Shown here piece by piece: positions 5,833-5,902 of a stretch of DNA of 5,902 nt (positions within the stretch are counted from its first letter, which is position 1; every line of letters begins with the position of its first letter). Source of the DNA: JBMNNU01 sp050942695 (GTDB taxonomy: Bacteria > Chloroflexota > UBA6077); assembly GCA_050942695.1 (NCBI GenBank), contig JBMNNU010000204.1, forward strand, positions 1-5,902. Reading direction: 5' to 3'. The position numbers and the translations under genes were made by a program. Under the pieces are notes generated by a model, which made no database searches, was not told the DNA's origin, and saw nothing but the letters and a program-made list of their open reading frames with translations.

Positions 5833-5902
5833 GTGAGCAAGGATATCACATATGTTGGATTGGATGTTCACAAGGATACTATCGCGGTGGCTTATGCCCG
5901 AG
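5833..5902 (+). CDS. IS110-family transposase/recombinase, N-terminal fragment (3' end outside window)
   Basis: Translation from GTG 5833 gives MSKDITYVGLDVHKDTIAVAYAR before the window ends. The YVGLDVHKDTIAVA stretch is the start of the RuvC-like DEDD domain of IS110/IS1111-family recombinases; Asp11 in GLDVHKD is the first catalytic acidic residue. A strong Shine-Dalgarno, AAAGGAGG (5818-5825), lies 7 nt before the GTG and fixes the start. The gene diverges from the cbiMQO operon. Only 23 of an expected ~300-400 codons are visible, so intactness and the IS110 versus IS1111 subgroup cannot be judged. Confidence 0.88.
   Translation, partial: MSKDITYVGLDVHKDTIAVAYAR

Larger units (their letters stand above)
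5690..5902 (+). mobile_element. IS110-family insertion sequence, left part only
   Basis: The element is recognised from the transposase start at 5833 and the structured non-coding segment before it, and it runs off the right edge of the window. The left boundary is not proven: it lies near 5722/5723 if the 33-bp repeat is the interrupted target, or at or before 5690 if the repeat belongs to the element. IS110 elements have no long terminal inverted repeats and make little or no target duplication, so the boundary cannot be read from standard signatures. Confidence 0.6.

Noticed and set aside
5668..5871. 67-codon open frame on the minus strand over the IS110 leader
   Set aside because: Its composition is unlike a protein, it covers the repeat and hairpins, and it runs antisense to the recognisable transposase start.

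Overview
The window reads as bacterial chromosomal DNA of moderate GC (mid-50s % by eye, not computed) with an insertion sequence entering at the right edge. My best guess at the host is a Chloroflexota-type or related deep-branching bacterium. That rests only on the style of the histidine kinase (multi-TM sensor, GAF, PAS, then a catalytic domain with a Pro/Gly-rich 'PGAPGYRG' lid) and on the CbiM type. It is a weak inference.

Layout: (1) 1-385, + strand: the C-terminal end of a CgeB-like glycosyltransferase that begins outside the window. (2) 386-756: about 370 bp without a gene, holding a nested inverted-repeat element (468-608), a 33-bp repeat shared with the far end of the window, and two short perfect palindromes just before the next gene. 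(3) 757-3153, + strand: a complete 798-residue membrane-bound hybrid-sensor-type histidine kinase (8 predicted TM helices, GAF, PAS, HisKA, HATPase) with no response regulator beside it and an altered G2 box. (4) 5617 down to 3134, - strand: a tight three-gene operon cbiM-cbiQ-cbiO encoding an energy-coupling-factor (ECF) importer for Co2+ or Ni2+. Its last gene overlaps the end of the kinase gene tail to tail by 20 bp. (5) 5618-5832: about 215 bp of intergenic DNA with a 7-5-7 palindrome directly upstream of cbiM, the second copy of the 33-bp repeat, and a hairpin-rich segment leading into (6) 5833-5902, + strand: the first 23 codons of an IS110-family transposase.

How the parts work together: CbiM is the substrate-binding membrane protein, CbiQ the coupling transmembrane protein and CbiO the ATPase, so the operon is a self-contained metal importer apart from the small CbiN-type subunit, which is absent here. 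The kinase is convergent with the operon and need not be functionally related.

The most interesting part is the repeat/IS110 relationship. A 33-bp stretch (2 mismatches) occurs once inside an intact palindromic element at 513-545 and again at 5690-5722. In the second place the palindrome breaks off, and a hairpin-rich leader and an IS110-type transposase follow. This suggests that the IS110 element inserted into a second copy of an interspersed palindromic repeat, and that the segment before the transposase may encode a bridge RNA.
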